Shown here: in pieces, positions 62,712 through 64,000 of the stretch
How positions within the stretch are numbered: the first letter of the stretch is position 1
How the letters are laid out: each line of letters begins with the position of its first letter
NCBI GenBank assembly: GCA_963744005.1
Contig: CAVURU010000004.1
Location: 1,240,001-1,304,000 of the forward strand
Source of the DNA: Palsa-504 sp963744005
Lineage (GTDB): Bacteria > Actinomycetota > Actinomycetes > Streptosporangiales > Streptosporangiaceae
DNA length: 64,000 nucleotides
Reading direction: 5' to 3'
Made by a program: the position numbers and the translations under genes
The notes under the pieces: model-generated
Seen by the model: the letters and a program-made list of their open reading frames with translations, nothing else
The model's database searches: none
What the model was told of the DNA's origin: nothing

Positions 62712-64000
62712 TTGCCGCCGGCCGGTCCCGGGTACCAAGCAGGGGCCAGGCTATTTGTCCGGGAGCGAGCGATTCATCCATTTCTGCGGCGGATCAGGAT
62801 CGGCGCCGGCTACCTCGTCGCGTTCGGGATCATCGCGGCCGGGTCGATCTGGCTGTCCCTGCAAGTCGCGCCCATGCAGACCGTCTCGGCCGCCGGGCAG
62901 ACGGCCCGGGTCGGCGCCGCCGTGAACTCACTGAGCTGGTCCGGCCCAGGTGAGCTCGACCTGTTCGGCCAGGTCATGCCGACCAAACCGCAGTTCCAGG
63001 GCCCGATCCGCCCGCTCCTCCAGCTCACTCACATCACCATCGACCGCCAGGTCGCGCAGCTGGTCCGCTCGGACGATCCGGGCCAGCTCAAGCTGAGCCT
63101 CAGCCAGCAGCTGGCTGAGGGCTGGACCCGGTACTTCGTCTTCGAGACGCTCATCGCGGCCGGCTTCGCCGCCATCGCGCTGATCGCCGTGGCCGGCGTC
63201 CGCCGGTCGTCCTACCGCACCATGCTCAAGACGGCCGGGGCCGGGCTGGCCGTCGTGTGCGCGGTGAACGTCGGCGGCGTGCTGCTCACCGCCTCCAGCA
63301 CGCCCGGGGTGCTGCGCAGCGTCAAGACCCTCGACGACCTGGTCGGCTCGGCCCCGCTCGCGCTGGCCCAGGGGGCGTCCAGCCGGCCGCGGCCGGGCGT
63401 GCAGGCCGTGGTCATCGGCGACTCGACCGCCGCCGCGGCGGGCAACCCGATCGCCCCGGGGGCCAGCGCGGCGGACCGGGCCTGCGGGCGCAGCAGCGCG
63501 TCCTACGCCGCCGACCTGGCCGCGGTCAATCACTGGAACGTGCTGAACCTGGCCTGCAACAGCGCCACCATCACCGACGGGCTGCTCGGCGTCCAGGTCG
63601 CCGGGAGCGGGCAGGTGGTTCCCCCGCAGCTGACCGAGGCCGAGCAGGCCACCCAGGCCAAGGTGGTCATCGTGAGCGTCGGCGCGGACGACGTCCAGTG
63701 GTCGATCATGACGCGGCTGTGCCTGGCCAGCGCGGTGTGCAACGACAAGGTGTCGACCGCCTACTTCAGCCAGCTGCTCAACGCCTTCATCCGCAGCTAC
63801 TACCAGCTGCTCGGCGCCCTGGATGACCTGCCCGGGCACCCGGCCGTGCTGATCAACGAGTACTACTCGCCGTTCGGCCCGGACGTCGGCTGCCTGGCCC
63901 GGTACGGGCTCACCGCGGCCAAGGCCCACGTGCTGCGGTCCCGCCTGGGCCAGCTGAACGCCGTGCTGGCCCAGGGGGCGCAGGTCTTCGGCTTCGGGGT
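62712..64000 (+). CDS. SGNH/GDSL hydrolase with N-terminal membrane segments (partial)
   Basis: The frame runs from TTG 62712 (GAGG five bases upstream) past the window end, giving at least 429 residues. Membrane segments are AGYLVAFGIIAAGSIWLSL and FETLIAAGFAAIALIAVAGV. The catalytic domain starts with block I VVIGDSTAAAAGNP (Ser). Asn in NLACNSATITDGLL and VVIVSVGADDVQWS fit blocks II and III. The rest of the domain, with the Asp-x-x-His block, lies outside. It probably acts on the cell surface as an acyl esterase. The start is uncertain, because no ATG or GTG precedes the first membrane segment. Confidence 0.8.
   Translation, partial: MPPAGPGYQAGARLFVRERAIHPFLRRIRIGAGYLVAFGIIAAGSIWLSLQVAPMQTVSAAGQTARVGAAVNSLSWSGPGELDLFGQVMPTKPQFQGPIRPLLQLTHITIDRQVAQLVRSDDPGQLKLSLSQQLAEGWTRYFVFETLIAAGFAAIALIAVAGVRRSSYRTMLKTAGAGLAVVCAVNVGGVLLTASSTPGVLRSVKTLDDLVGSAPLALAQGASSRPRPGVQAVVIGDSTAAAAGNPIAPGASAADRACGRSSASYAADLAAVNHWNVLNLACNSATITDGLLGVQVAGSGQVVPPQLTEAEQATQAKVVIVSVGADDVQWSIMTRLCLASAVCNDKVSTAYFSQLLNAFIRSYYQLLGALDDLPGHPAVLINEYYSPFGPDVGCLARYGLTAAKAHVLRSRLGQLNAVLAQGAQVFGFG

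Overview
The window is very GC-rich throughout and codes densely on both strands. It contains an F420/PPOX-type oxidoreductase, DUF1707, DUF4232 and DUF222-HNH proteins, an AbiEi/DUF559 protein, and the core order glyS - ppdK - dgt - dnaG - group 1/2 sigma factor. Together these point to a chromosomal segment of a high-GC actinomycete, of Streptosporangiales/Frankiales type. I cannot name the genus from sequence alone. No rRNA, CRISPR array, prophage or complete insertion sequence was seen. There is one tRNA (Asn, GTT).

Layout. 0.4-16 kb: a secreted DUF1906 hydrolase-like protein, then an information-processing and central-metabolism block (glyS, ppdK overlapping dgt, an FAD reductase, an AbiEi/DUF559 protein, GrpB, a HAD phosphatase, dnaG, a primary-type sigma factor). 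15.7-23.7 kb: small exported and membrane proteins, an AMP-binding ligase broken by a frameshift, a YtxH protein, tRNA-Asn, an atypical glucose-6-phosphate dehydrogenase, a PPOX protein, and a MarR regulator with a DHA2 exporter. 23.9-29.7 kb: a Tat-exported berberine-bridge-type oxidase, a tightly overlapping three-gene signalling operon (receiver-PP2C phosphatase, CHASE3 histidine kinase, Rcp1-like receiver), and a dienelactone hydrolase. 29.8-35.6 kb: an unknown protein, an aldo/keto reductase, a second DnaN clamp, two DUF1707 membrane proteins and an unknown Rossmann-type protein. 35.7-47.9 kb: a large LuxR-type ATPase regulator (frameshifted), an MFS transporter, a VOC protein, an AKR, a PCu(A)C-like lipoprotein, a DUF885 metallopeptidase-like protein, a DUF4232 lipoprotein, a gamma-glutamyltransferase and a DUF222-HNH protein. 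48.2-54.1 kb: a Ser/Thr kinase, then an ABC exporter with a DesKR-like two-component pair. 54.2-64 kb: a tricorn protease gene with two compensating frameshifts, a glycosyltransferase remnant, LldD, a CapA-like lipoprotein, an LPG-synthase-type membrane protein fused to a pseudokinase, and an SGNH hydrolase that runs off the window.

The points most worth a second look are these. (i) Four single-base indels, all in short G/C runs, break three otherwise intact large genes. (ii) A G6PDH-family protein has lost the His and Lys that bind the substrate phosphate. (iii) A membrane flippase/LPG-like protein carries a kinase fold without its catalytic Asp. (iv) An orphan AbiEi-DUF559 protein has a complex inverted repeat directly upstream. 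(v) A DnaN paralog carries an in-frame 9-bp slippage-prone Gly-Pro-Pro repeat.
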